DNA of 64,000 bases from Henckelia pumila (lineage: Eukaryota; Streptophyta; Magnoliopsida; Lamiales; Gesneriaceae), in the NCBI RefSeq assembly GCF_033568475.1, contig NW_027331831.1, forward strand, positions 12,896,001 through 12,960,000, read 5' to 3'. The translations under genes were made by a program, and so were the position numbers. Shown here in pieces: positions 11,359-24,694 of this stretch (position 1 is the stretch's first letter; the number at the start of each line of letters is the position of its first letter). The notes under the pieces were generated by a model. It did not search any database. It was not told where the DNA came from and saw nothing but the letters and a program-made list of their open reading frames with translations.

Positions 11359-12801
11359 TGACCGCTTAATTCGGTATTAAAAATAATTACTGAAAAGCGT
11401 ATCAGATCAAGTTATAGTAAGTGGACAATGAGTCCAAGTATCAATCCCAAAGAGACTGTAGTCAATTCTCAATATTTAGTTATTTAGCTTAATCTAGACA
11501 GAATAATAAATAGGAGTGCTAAGAATTATTTAAAAATTCAATTAATAAAAATAAATAAGAAATAAAATAGCTGAAATATAAATTTAATTAAAATGAGAAA
11601 ACCAAGACACGCGTAGGTATCAAACAAATTATGCAAACAAATGACAAATCAAGGATCCATATTTAATCTTAAATCACGACGAATTCTCATAATTTAGTTA
11701 ACAGTATATTTCTAAAACAATTAAACATATTCAAATATTTACGGATCAATCTTTCATAATTCAAATCAAATTCAAATGCATTAGGAATTATGAGAATTCA
11801 GTTTTTACCTAAAACCGCATACTGAAACCGAATACTATTTCTAGTCGGTTTAACCATATATCAATTATTGGAGCGATCGAAATCAATTCCTAATCTGTTG
11901 ACTCAGAATCAATTAACAAGCAAGCAAACAATTGATCAGATCATTCACAAGCATAAAATATAAATGCAACAATCAATAATTTTGATAGAAATAAAAAAAA
12001 AATCCCAAATCAAAATCCACATATTCGACATAAAATTGTTCGGCTCAATTTCGCCGTCTTGGTTGAAGAAAAATTACTCAATAATTGAAAGCAATATAAT
12101 TCAAAAGTAAAACGAAGAAGAAAAAAGAAGAAACTAGAATGGAGCATTCTTCAAATCTTCAATCTCTGCCCTAGCCGCCTCGATCTATGCGTGCGTCTTC
12201 GAACCCCCTCAATATGCTTTTTTATCTTCTATTTAATTGGCTTGAAAAGCCCACGAAATAAAGCCCGCAAAATAAGAATTTTAATTTCCAAAAATTCTAT
12301 TTTTTCTAATTCTGCGACATGCACGGACCCTGGACAGGGGTCCGTGCCCACCTCCGGGTGCTCTCTGCCTCAAATTATTTTTTCCTCGTGACATGTCCGG
12401 ACCCCGTGCCACATCTGTGCATACATCCCTACCAACGCACATTTTTCTTGAAAAAAAATCATATCTCGAGTTTTAGCCGTCGAATCGAGCCGAAATTTGG
12501 ACAGCAGCTTCAAAAATCTTGAATTTCATTTTGAACGATGGAGATTGTACTTGGATATCTCTAGCATCAAAAATGAATTTTTGACCATTGCTGCTCCGTA
12601 ATTCACTCTTGTGGCTCTTCTCTTGCTCCAAAAATCTCGATTTCTTCACAAATTCCTACAAAAATCAACCCGAAGAGTAAAATGCACATGCATGAGATTA
12701 ATTATAAATAAAACATATAAAAACATACATGAAACCAAATGAATGCTTGCCAAATAAACCTAAAAATAACACAAAATAATGCACACAAAATGCACTTATC
12801 A
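11359..12801 (-). repeat. Athila-type 3' LTR (1443 bp)
   Basis: Pairs end to end with 15138-16544. On the minus strand a purine-rich tract (AAGTATGAGGGAG) lies directly before its start, at about 12803-12815. Confidence 0.88.
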
Positions 12802-12815
12802 ACTCCCTCATACTT

Positions 12816-14131
12816 AAACCTTGTTCGCCCTCGAGCAAGACAAACAATGCAACAAACAACAAAGTAGGAACAATTCATGGGAATTTGTCTCAGAGAAGTC
12901 ACATGTCAAATTAAAACACCCTCGACTCTCCACAATACACCATCGGTTTAGTGTGAATGTGTGTATGTGAACTGCCATTTCAGTTTCATGCAACTTTTAA
13001 AGAATCCATTTTAAGACTGCTTAGCGACCTATTAACACATCAGTACAAAGGTCACTCGCATGCATCCATTCCTCCCAATTACCTCTAACAAAACACACCT
13101 TCTTTAAGATAAATTATTATGCACCGCCGGATTTTTGCACCCGACAATTTTAAAGCCACAATAATTATCCACAAACTTAGCTATAACTGTGATAGGATTT
13201 GAATTTCAATCCTCTCGTCTATAGCCCGGATGGAGCATTAACCCCATTGAATCCACAGACTTAGTTTCAGACTAGGCGATAAGGATTTCAATCTCTTGCC
13301 CGAAACCCAGATAAAGTTATTAGTATTTTTTCAAAGAATTAAATTTTTATTTTTTTTATAAATTTGCATCAATTTCATTCTTAAAAATTATTTGGTGCGC
13401 CCAAGATCATAAGTGAAATTGTCAGAGGATCATTAGAATTCAATAGACACAACTAAGAACACTTAGCACTTAGTGTCATGCAATGGTCAAACAAACACAA
13501 ACTTCATCAATTTTATCGCTACAATTCACTGGTCTAACATGAGTGATTAAAAATATTCACGGGTCAACCTACAGTTTCTCATGTCAAGTCAAGAGCAAAA
13601 ATTAAAAATATTTTGCACAAAATTCAAAACTTCATATCATCATTGGCTCCCAATTATCATCCTACTCAACACACATGCAGACAACAACAAAACTGACACG
13701 AACTATATGCAAATAAACTAAAACATGACAGATACAACACAAACATGACAGACACTAAAATAAACTAGTCTACCCTCATACTTATCCAAAGCATTGACCT
13801 CAATGCTTTAGAACAATGAACAGAATGCAAAATGAACAAATGCAAAGATGAACATAAACACAATGAAAATAAAACAACACTCCCCTGGTCTATGATTCTA
13901 CATCCTACTCCTCTGGCTGTAGAACACGAACATCAACTTCTTTTAGTGGGGAAACATACTGCACATATAAAGGCGATGGGTAAGGCGGTGGATTAGTAAA
14001 AGATAATAAAAATAAAAAAACATTAAAAATAAAAGAAATAAAACACTGGGATGCCTCCCAGTCAGCGCTAAAGTTACAGTCTATTGCCCGACTATGCAGA
14101 AGCAACCATCAAAGAGCGGCTGCCGCCCATA
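12816..14131. other. Noncoding interior of the Athila-type element
   Basis: No coding region I can support. AC- and AT-rich sequence between the gag remnants and the 3' LTR. Confidence 0.5.
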
Positions 14132-14559
14132 TTAGGAATCATATGACTCTACGTATAGGTATTTATTTCCTATGCCCTCAAGCTTGACGTGATATTGACA
14201 TGGGAAGCTCGTCGGTCCAGCAATACTTGGTATGAATTTTTTCTTTTGAAAGGAGAATCCGAATCTAGGTTGAAGATCATAGAGGATGCAATATTGTGGA
14301 GTTGGCGTCAATGAAAAGAATGGATCTTCTAGTGGTGCACATTTGAAGATCATTGATGAGGTCAAATCTTTCGCCTTGTATATTTCTTCCTCCTCCATTG
14401 TCACTTTTGGCTCTTCTTCGCATGAAGATTCCTAAAAAAATATTTCTTCATGATCTGGCGCAATTACTTCATTCTCTTGACAAATGTTAGAAAACGGTTT
14501 TGTAAGAAGCTCAATCTGATCATCCAAGAAAATCAAAGAGTTGATGCGGTTTTCAAGAA

Positions 14560-15000
14560 CTAATTTATCTCTGCCTGTTGTCGCACAATGTTCTCCAACT
14601 GAGCCACATGATCCTCAAAATGCCCTATACACTCTTTTTGATGCTCAAATAGTTGGTTCGCAAAATTTGTGGAGTTAAATTCTGGAGGATATTGGTGACT
14701 CCAACCTTGCAGTGAAGGATCACAATGCCAATGGTAGTCGAAATCTGCCATATAATTTAACAAGTGCATAGCACTATCATAATCTCTGTGAAACAAGCGA
14801 CTGCCAGTTGCCCAAGCTCCGTAATCCACCCAAATTCTTGTTGGCTCATCCAAACCACCATAAAAAATCTGAACTAGAGTGTAGTTTGAAAAATCATGAT
14901 ATCGACAATTGTTTGCCAAATCATTTAATCTTTCCCAAGCAATATAGAATGACTCCGAGTATTGTTGGTCAAACCTTGTGAATACCCGTCGATGATCCAT
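14560..15000 (-). pseudogene. Athila gag fragment
   Basis: The minus-strand frame contains ESFYIAWERLNDLANNC, VQIFYGGLDEPTRIWVD and a following stretch on a leucine-rich helix, the conserved core of Athila-type retrotransposon gag. The frame stops at 14560 and no zinc knuckle, protease or RT follows. A second minus-strand frame at 14132-14404 begins MTMEEEE; I do not recognise it. The element therefore depends on other copies for replication. Confidence 0.7.
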
Positions 15001-15113
15001 CTCCAAGAACCTCACAAGTAAAAGAAAAAAATTAAAATTAAAAATTAAACAAAGACAAGGGAAAAAAATGTCTAGTCTCAAGCAAATAATATATCCTAAT
15101 ATTAACTATAAAT

Positions 15114-15131
15114 TCCCCGGCAACGGCGCCA
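15114..15131 (-). other. Primer binding site, tRNA-Asp type
   Basis: On the minus strand TGGCGCCGTTGCCGGGGA, the site typical of Athila and related elements, a few bases inside the 5' LTR. Confidence 0.85.
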
Positions 15132-15137
15132 AAAACT

Positions 15138-16544
15138 TGACCGCTTAATTCGGTATTAAAAATAATTACTGGCATGCGTATAATAAGTGGACAATGAGTC
15201 CAAGTATCGATCCCACAGATACTATAGTCAATTCTCAAGATTTAATTATTTAGCTTAATCTAGACAGAATAATAAATAGGAGTGCTAAGAATTAAATAAA
15301 AATTCAATTATTAAACAGAAATAAGAAATAAAATAGCTGAAAGATAAATTTAATTAAAACGAGACAAACAAGACACACGTAGGTACAAAACAAATTATGC
15401 AACAAATGGCAAATCAAGGATCCAAATTTAATCTTAAATCACGGCGAATTCTCCTAATTTATTTAACAGTCTATTTCTAGAATAGTTAAACCTATTCAAA
15501 TATTGACGGATCAATCTTACATAATTCAAATCAAATTCAAATTCATTAGGAATTGTGAGAATTCACATACTGAAACAAAATACTATTTCTAGTCGGTTTA
15601 ACCATATGTCAATTATTGGAGCGGTCGAAATCAATTCCTAATCTGTCGACTCAGAAACAATTAACAAGCAAGCAAACAATTGATCAGATCATTCACAAGC
15701 ATAAAATATAAATCCAATAATCAATAATTTTGATAGAAATAAAAAAAAATCCTAAATCAAAATCCACATATTCGACATAAAATTGTTCGGCTCAATTTCG
15801 CCGTCTTGGTTGAAGAAAAATTACTCAATAATTGAAAACAATAATTCAAAAATAAAAAGAAGAAGAAGAAAGAAGAAACTAGAATGAAGCGTTCTTCAAA
15901 TCTTCAATCTCCGCCCTAGCCGCCTCGATCTATGCATGCGTCTTCGAACCCCCTCAATATGCTCTTTTATCTTCTATTTATATGGCTTGAAAAGCCCACG
16001 AAATAAAGCCCGCAAAATAAAAATTTTAATTTTCGAAAATTCTATTTTTTCTAATTTTACGACATGCATGGACCCTGGACATGGGTCCGTGCCCACCTCC
16101 GGGTGCTCTCTGCTTCAAATTATTTTTTCTCGCGACATGCCTGGACCCCGTGCCACATCCGTGCATACATCCCTACCAACGCGCAGTTTTCTTGAAAAAA
16201 ATCATAACTCAAGTTCTAGCCGTCAGATCAAGCCAAAATTTGGACAAAAGCTTTAAAACATCTTGAATTTCATTTTGAAAGGTAAAGATATGATTTCGAT
16301 ATCTCTAGAATCAAAAATGAATTTTTAACCATTGCTGCTCCATAATTCACTCTTGCGGCTCTTCTCTTGCTCCAAAAATCATGATTTCTTCACAAATTCC
16401 TACAAAAAACAACCTAAAGAGTGAAATGCACATGCTTGAGATTAATTATAAATAAACATATAAAAACACATATGAAACCAAATGAATGCATGCAAAATAA
16501 ACCTAAAAATAACACAAAATAATGCACACAAAATGCACTTATCA
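15138..16544 (-). repeat. Athila-type 5' LTR (1407 bp)
   Basis: Same sequence as 11359-12801 with many small differences and indels, so the insertion is not recent. It lies next to the primer binding site. Confidence 0.88.
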
Positions 16545-19500
16545 GTATGTCATGAGGAATCATTTTCGCATTTTGTAAGTCATTTAAAGAGTTGCATGTG
16601 GAAAAAAAAATCAAAAAGAGACTAATGATAGTGGGATTCCTAACAAAAGAGAGTGGTGTTGGCCAAAATCAAGAAAGCTGGAGTGGTAAGGCAAGAGCTT
16701 GCAAAGCTTATAAAAGAGAATACGAGGACCAGAGAATGGCCTCAATTTAAGACATATTTTACCATCAAAAATAGTAAGATATACGACACAAGAACCATAA
16801 AGAAAATACATATCCAAAAACAAAATAGAAATTCAACAAATGTCAAACCAAATGCAACAAATGCCAAACCATAAAAGCATCAGTCATCCAATAACAAATT
16901 GGATTAATATAACTTCAAATCCATAAAAGTCATCTCATAACAAAGTGACGAATCCACAAAATATGAAATTGTTTTCACCAACTGTAAATACCAAACCAAA
17001 TGGAGCAAATGCCCATCCAAATCCATCAAAATGCTTCTAACACAAAGGTCAAATTCTACTAACTATTAGATACCAAACCATATTCGCCAAAATGCCTTCA
17101 AGACATTGAAATAAAAAAAATCCAGTTTTTAAACACAATAGTCACTTTGAATGCATATTCCCCTTGCCTTTTTAACCTTCGCATCTTTGATTTGGGAAAG
17201 TGCTGAAACTAGGTTGGACATAGTAACATATTTTTTTCCACCTTCAGTCATGATTGGCTTAGGAGCTAGGAAAAGTTTCGTGATGCACTTTTCAATACTT
17301 TGGATGTGATAGCCCCCAATGAAAGGTGCAGGTGCCCTGCTATTAACAGGGTGTGTTGTCATTTGGCATTGTCACAACTACTCAAACATTGTTGGGATTG
17401 GTATAGGAAGCGATGATGTTGCCGCTTCCATGATATTATCGTGTTTGAACTGTGATGATAAAAAAAATAATGTGGATAAAAATGAGACAATGAGATTAAT
17501 TAAAAAATAATTTAGTCTACTTACAACAGTATTTTTTGAAGTAAGTTTGGATTTATTCTTTGTGTCGGAGCTTGGTTCCTTCCTTTTGAAATTTCTCTGT
17601 ACCATTGTAAATATTAAAGTGTTAAATATGCAGTGTTTAAGTAAATATTATTCCTTACTGAAATATTATCTTGTCTTTTGACAACATTTTCTGGACATTG
17701 AGTTTCCCAGCTACTCACCTGAGTTTGTTAGAAAATAAATATATTAACTTAAAGAATAATGAAACACATGAGATAAAAATTTAAAGCACTATGTCACCTG
17801 TGATCCAGAGGGTTTATCGACTGCCATTTCTTGTGTCAGCTGACTTAATAGTTGTTCTTGTGATTCACCAACACGTTCATCCCCAGTTGGGATTGGCAAT
17901 CGATTTTTTGAAGGGCATGATGCCTTGTTGTGCCTTGAAACTCCGCATAAGCTGCACTTAACTGTCTTTTGCATATTTCTCATTGCATGTGGATTATCTG
18001 TCAATTTTTCCTTGCCTCGAGATCTTTTCTTAAATTTTAATTCAGGTTCATCTGGTTCCCTTCTCCTTATCTATTTTGGCCTCCCAACAGGCCTCCCAAC
18101 AATAGGTGGCAGTAAAGGCATGCCACCAGTTTGTCTCCATTCACCCCTACCATTTAAGGGTATAATTACTAGAGCATATACCAATTTGTAGGTGTCTATG
18201 TTGTAACAATTGTGCACATAATTACCATAATCCAATCCCTCGGAAGCAATGGTACAACCACAAGTCCCATTTTTCAAGTCCACACTGTACTTTGCCCCAT
18301 CAGAGCGTTGTATTTGATAATGAAAATCATCTCACTTAATGGGAATGCAGTCCCCAAACTTCTCCATGTTTTTGTCTATAATTTTTTGAATTTTAGGGCA
18401 GAATTTTCATTTCCACTTGGCAGCCTTATCCCTATTTAACTGCATCTTTTTCATCAAATATTCAAATATCCACTCGCACATTGACACAATAGGCCTATCT
18501 CTTGCCTCTAATATATTGCCATTGAATGATTCACAACCATTGTTCTATAGCATGTCACATCTTCAATTGGCAGTGAAGTGTGATCTACTCCAGTGATGAG
18601 GTGGTTTATCATTGAACCAATCACTCGCTTTTTCATTAAGATCTCGCAACTGTTTTATTTTCTGACCAAATTCATTCATTGTTGTGGCTCCAGCACAATT
18701 CCACAATGCAGTCTTAAATGCCTGACCTTTAAAACCAGCATTTTTGAAGTTTGAATGCAGATGCTATACACAAAACCTATGTTCAGCATTTGGGAACACA
18801 TTATTAAATGCTTGGATCAGGTCTTTTTGCTTATCAGACATGAATGTCCACTCATGATCTTTCTCAATCTTTAAATCTAGCTTCAGCAGAGTTAGAAACC
18901 ATTCCCATGTATCAAAATTTTCAGTTTTCACTATAGAAAATGCAATGGGGTATATGTTATTATTGGGATCAATAGACACGGCAGTCAATATCACTCCCCG
19001 TTGGAACTCTTCAAATGACAGTCATCCACCCCAATAAAAGTCTTGCAGCCAACATGAAATCCCTCTTTTAATGCATGCAAACACAAGTAAAACCTATCAA
19101 ATCTATTTTCACCGTCAGAATTTTTGGTGCCTAGCTATTATCACAGTACTTCCAGGATTTTTTCTTTTAACTTCATCTGCAAAATCCCAAAGCAAAGAAT
19201 ATTGTTCTTCGGGAAACCCTTCAAGAATGTTAATAGCTTTTGATTTCGCACTATAAGCTTTCCAATCAGATACTTGATATCTTGAATGACATCGACCCTA
19301 AACCCTTTAACATTTCTTTTATGATCTGATCTAAATTAATTTGTTCACATATTTCCTAGACAACCAATTGGACTTTAGATTTTTTACCCAAAAACTTACC
19401 GAGCAAGTGTGAGTTGGAACATACTTTTTGATTTGAAATGTGCACTCCTCAGTAAGTCTCAATGCATGAAGCTGCTACTCACATTCTTTATTTGCACACT

Positions 19501-19571
19501 TTTCATGTATCCTATCCTTGCCATTTTTTGAGATGTTTATGCTCTTTTTTGTTATTATAGCATGTGAGTTT

Positions 19572-21583
19572 TGTAAGGCCCGAGATTATTTGATTTAATT
19601 CAAGATTATTTAATTTTAATTTGAGTATATTTAATTTGATAATTTTTAGAGTTTAGATTTAAATTCTAATATTCTTAAATTATTTAGGATTGAAATTGAA
19701 TTAAAAAGAGGGTCGAGGACTGAATTGCAAATTTTGAAGTTTTTAGGGGCTAAACTGCAATTTGGATTAAATATATCCAATGTTAAGTGATTAGTTAGCC
19801 TTATACGTGTAATTGAAATATTCCTTCAGAAAGTTCAGAGCAAAAACTGAGAATCTCTCTTTTCTTCTTTGAATTGGATTTTCAAACCTTCATATATTTT
19901 GATCCGATTGTCCGAATTTCATTTCGAGCATAGTTCTGGAATCCTTGCGACGAGAGCTACGATTTGGTGTAAGTATTATTTTGTTTCCATCATGTTTAGA
20001 AATCAGAATATTGATGAAATCATATTATGAGCATGAATAAGTGTTCTTGAGCTTTTATATCTTATATATTCGAAACCGGATCAAAAAACGAAGATCGTTT
20101 GTATTTTTTTATGATTTTCCAGCTGTGTTCGAACTATATGTTGATGATATGCTGAGATTTTAATGATATATTGCTGATATATGTTGGTTTGAAGTATATT
20201 ATATTGTGTTTGATATCGTTTTGGTTACCGATTTTCAGTCGTTACGCCGTCGGTTTTTGAATTGAAGCCATTTTGGTATCTTGTTGATTGAGATGACTGT
20301 GAAATGAGTTGTTGCTGATAATTATAGCTTACATATACTTCATTTCATATTAGATAAGAGCTTGATCGACTCAAGAGTCCGCCTTCGAACCGAAGAAGAA
20401 GTTGAGCTTGGTTTGAAGTTGATTTGATATGGAAGGTTGATTTGTGAGGTTGAATAGATTATGAGATATGTGTTCTTGATGATTGTTTGCAGATTTGAAG
20501 CACTCAAGAACCGAGAAGAAACGAGAAGGTATAAGACGACATCGAGTTAAAGGGATATGATATTTGAGATCGATAATTCTTGAGTATTCCCGATAAAACC
20601 ACATACTTGTTGTCATTGTATGTTCTTGTTTTCCTATTTAAATTGTTGATCCATCACAGATAGTGGATCTTTAAATTATAACTGATGTTATATCGATGTC
20701 GTATCGGAGATGAACTATCGAATATGGATCCATCCAAGGTTTATAGATAAATCTTGAGGCCTTGAGCGGCTCTAAAACCTCTATCCAAGATTGATACGAG
20801 TCTTGAGCGCCTGGAGAGGCTATTAATCTCAAAACCAAGATTGTGCACGAATCTTGAGGCTTGGAGCGGCTGTAAATCTCAACGAAGAACATTAGTTTAC
20901 GGGTTATGCAATTTATTCTTTATATCTCGAAGTTGATATACATGATATTGCATGTTTATGTTTTTATACTGAGAATCCTATTCTCACCGGATGTTTCCGG
21001 CTATTGTCTTGTTTGTACGTGTGCATGACGATAGGAAGGGCTGGATCGAGTCAAAGAAAACCTTAAGACGATGATCGAGATAAAAGTGTGGACTCGGGTT
21101 TGTAGAGAAAAATGAGAACTTTGGAATTAGAACAAGTTGTTAGAATCTTGAACTTGGTTGTAACTCTATGAACATCATGTGTAGTTTATTACTTTTGTTG
21201 GATTCTAAACTTCTAGTGTTATGTATCAAACACTTGTAGAAATGATTATATCTTGTTCTATGTATATATATGTGTTTTGGACTTGAATATCTTGGATTGG
21301 AAGGAAGTGAAGGACCACGAAATGCATGACTGAAAATAGGGTATGTTGCTGCCCAGGATAGGCCCGAGCTGTACTTTTTGGCAGCTCGAGCGCAGCCCCA
21401 TTTCTTGCAACCCGAAGGTTGGACATTTTGGGGAGCCCGAGCGGTAGAAAAATGCCGCTCGAGCGCACCCCACTTTGAATTAAAAAAAAATTTCTTGTTT
21501 TGATTACTTCTGATCCTTGGTCCTTTAATCATGTTTATTTACTAATGGCCCTAAGAATAAGATTAGCAACCCGAGGCCTCACA
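19572..21583 (+). repeat. Solo LTR of the TGTAAGGCC family (2012 bp)
   Basis: Begins TGTAAGGCCC, ends CCTCACA, and is flanked by AGTTT (19567-19571) and AGTGT (21584-21588), a 5-bp duplication with one change. No internal region or second LTR is present. The first 190 bases match 8445-8219 on the opposite strand. It interrupts the transposase frame, which reads on cleanly on both sides. Three tandem units at 20722-20881 can each form a stem (see findings). Confidence 0.8.
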
Positions 21584-21991
21584 AGTGTACTGCATGCCTT
21601 AGCTCAGTTGGGGTGCTGAAGATTTTCCCAAGTTTAAAAGTAGGGTTAAACAGTGATGCTGGATTGAAAACTGGATACTTTTCACCTTCACTTTCATCTC
21701 CAGATTCTTTAACACTTGCAAAGCCATCTTCACTTCTATTGAGGTCTTCATCTCCGGAATGATTATCACAATAATCTTTAGTTTCAATTTCAAGTTCATC
21801 ACCATTTCCCCGTCACTCACAATCATTGTCTACATTCAAATTGAACAACTCATCATCTCCAACTTCTTCATTAACTTCAGTTTCTTCTTCATAATTACTT
21901 TCATTAAAATCATCACTGTCATCATCTATAGTATCCTCCAACCCTCTCCCACTAGTATCATTTTCCACCTCATTTATCATATCATCCACAC

Positions 21992-22708
21992 TGTAGTGAC
22001 CCGCACCGTGATCACATACTAATCAGAAACTTAAGCATGCATTTAACTTAAATAATAAATGATCAGAATTAACAGCGGAAAAACATAAATAAATCCCTAA
22101 ATAAAGATACAACCAAATCGAATGCCCAAATGTATTAGAGACAAAAGCCTAGACATATATCCTTGCTAGTCATTAATCGCCTAAGCTCTCCTGGAACCAC
22201 CTACCTCATCCAGCCGCAAACCTGCCCCATGGAATAAGGTGTCCAAATACAACAAAGTACGGGACGTGAGCATGAAAAGCTCAGTACGAGAGTATGAGTA
22301 TACGGTATTATATGTGCATGTATGCAAGTAAACTGTGTACCAAGACACGAGGTCAAGAATATATGATCAAGAACAAACTTGGGTCCTGGTATGTGCCACG
22401 CTGAGCCGTCGCTACAGGAGGTGACCAACATACTCAGAAGGCTTGATGGTGACCTAACACAAGTACACGTATCCAACCAAATATCAGTGACCTAACACGA
22501 GATCCGTGTCCAACTGATATTGGTGACCTAACACGTGTCTCTGTGTCCAACCATCTACTGACAGGATAAATATCCAAATACTGGATATCGCAAGGATACA
22601 GGCTCAATATGCTCATGTATGCAAAATACAGTCGTGACATGCTATATATATAAAGGCATATAAAACATGCAATCACTTAATCTTTTAAAATGGAACCGGG
22701 CTACTACA
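21992..22708 (-). repeat. Chromovirus 3' LTR with 768-bp internal deletion (717 bp)
   Basis: Ends TGTAGTAGCC/GGTCACTACA on the minus strand. Compared with the 5' LTR it lacks a block whose two edges share AATCAC.TAAT, here fused into one copy near 22672-22682. Confidence 0.88.
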
Positions 22709-22721
22709 TTCTCCCCCTACT
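22709..22721 (-). other. Polypurine tract of the chromovirus
   Basis: AGTAGGGGGAGAA on the minus strand, directly before the 3' LTR. Confidence 0.85.
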
Positions 22722-22834
22722 TAAGATATTTCATTCTTGAACAATCTTAAGTACTGAATGCAGTAAAATACTGAATAAACATATTTTATTCAAACTGATT
22801 CATTTTACAAGTTACAATCTAAAAATACAACAAT

Positions 22835-22897
22835 TCAAAATAGTTCTAGATAATATGTACGCATACGACTCTCAAGTTTCCAAGTGGCCTCCTCAGT
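22835..22897 (-). pseudogene. C-terminal tail of chromovirus pol
   Basis: The minus-strand frame EEATWKLESRMRTYYLELF ends in TGA. The pattern EEATW....MR..YP.LF is the C-terminus of chromodomain-bearing gypsy integrases. The rest of pol between here and the primer site is not recognisable. Confidence 0.65.
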
Positions 22898-24678
22898 GCC
22901 AATATATATTGATATCTATCTCATAACTTGAGATAACACCTGAAATGAGAATACTGATTATCCTGCCATGGATAATAACTCCTTTGATGAATTCTGACTT
23001 GCGCTACTAGTTGAACAAAATTGTTTCATCCTTCTTTGAAAAGTCCTAAAACCAATACAACTTATCAAATCCCTTGAATCGATCTCATCGAATCTAACAT
23101 ATCAATGATCTAAAGCATCCAATAGACATTCCGAAAAATTGGTGACAACAATCCCGCTGGACCAGATAACCTTAGATCTCAGCTGCTATCCTTTTTTCAT
23201 GTCTAAACACTTGATGCTATCCTGTTAGTATCCATTAAAATTCAAATGCTTGCTAGATCAATTTCTGACACTGAAGTCCCAGAATTACTGCAAATCATTC
23301 TTGAGAACTGAATATCTGAGTACTGTACTCATCTTATCAGCCTACCAAAAACTGAACAATTTCAACGTTCTTTATGCAAAAGAATATTTAGCTCCCCCGT
23401 CACGAGGTTATAACATCTGTATCTACCTCAGACAAATAGTTGTAAATAGTCATTGGGCACCAAACTTTCACCAATTTAACTGACCATTTCAAAATATACA
23501 TGAACACCTAAGTGCTCAGCTTTCACTATCCAAGTGAATTCTCATACTGACGAATCCATGCTGTAACTTAGCAGGCTCATGACATCTGTCAATAGAATCG
23601 AGTATCTTTTCAAGGTTATCAAACTGACACTAAATTATATTTTAACGTAACTGTTGCAATGATCTCTATACTGAGTAAATTTTCCATCCCCTTCTGAAGT
23701 ACAAAAGACTTCCAGAATATTAATGGAAATATACTCTCTCATATCTATCGTTGATCACAGTTCACGTCTCCCAATATAAGTCATCACAGTGCCCTGATAA
23801 AATTCTTCTTTGCTTGATAATCCATCAATAAAATTCCAATTCCTACAGGAAAACTTACATAAGTAAACTCATTACTTAGAATTTCTTGTGCATCTCATAA
23901 TCAAGATCCTGATCACTAATTATACCTCTGATAGAATCAGACAATACTGGTAAAACCTCCTGGTTCTTCCCCAGTATCACGTGCGAGAACTACCCGTCTA
24001 GAATATTCACTTGTCAAGGAATCCTTTCCAAGACTATTATGACAAAGGAAACTAAAATCTGTATCTCTGATAAAGTCAGACGACAGCGTTCAAATCTCTT
24101 GGCACTAATCTAGTACCAATATCAAATTCATAAAAAAATTCCTTTTGATAATTATACCCCTTGCTATAACTGTGCAAAATATCAAGACTCAGGTAGCCTC
24201 CCCCAATAGCCTATCTGGAATAAACTTCCCAGAAAACACCGGCGTAGGTCGCGCTTCCTATCCCGTCTTGAACAACCCAGCACAGTCCTCAGCACCTGGA
24301 ATAATCTATCACTAAATCTATGATGAAAATTCATCATCAATAACCAATGACCTTAACACCGAGTCTCTGAGGAAACAATTCAAATTTGGCACTATATCAA
24401 ACCAATGACTTTTTGAATCATAGGAAAAAGCCTAGAATTGATCATCTGAAAACTAGAACAACTCTAACCCCTGGTTATGCAAATATCTATCATACTAAAA
24501 CTCCTACGATCATCATGGCGATGGTGATGACAACCCGACGATGCTCTCGATTGTCCTGATCGCCCCAGCATCCACCCACGCTACTATGGCTACTTTCGTC
24601 ACCAAGTCCCGCCATCTATGCGATGATCAAAATGTTAAACCCAATTCCAACAATCTAGATCCCAAGATTACTATGCAT
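22898..24678. other. Degenerate interior of the chromovirus
   Basis: No coding frame I can support. It probably holds decayed gag-pol, because the two ends of the element are intact. Confidence 0.5.
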
Positions 24679-24690
24679 GCTCTGATACCA
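24679..24690 (-). other. Primer binding site, initiator tRNA-Met type
   Basis: TGGTATCAGAGC on the minus strand, four bases inside the 5' LTR. Confidence 0.9.
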
Positions 24691-24694
24691 TAAA

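Larger units (their letters stand above)
11359..16544 (-). mobile_element. Athila-type Ty3/gypsy element, nonautonomous
   Basis: Two LTRs of about 1.4 kb enclose 2.3 kb. On the minus strand the LTR begins TGATAAGTGCATTTTGTGTG and ends CGGTCA. Next comes a tRNA-Asp-type primer site, then a gag fragment, and no pol. The flanking bases GTACG (11354-11358) and GTATG (16545-16549) are a 5-bp target duplication with one change. It is inserted in the noncoding middle of the MULE. Confidence 0.88.

Noticed and set aside
21140..21532. Overlapping minus-strand frames near the solo LTR end
   Set aside because: Three frames overlap with no domain, inside an LTR with defined borders.
21596..21615. tRNA-like A box (TAGCTCAGTTGG)
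   Set aside because: No B box or cloverleaf follows, and the bases encode the PTELRHAV part of the MULE transposase on the other strand.
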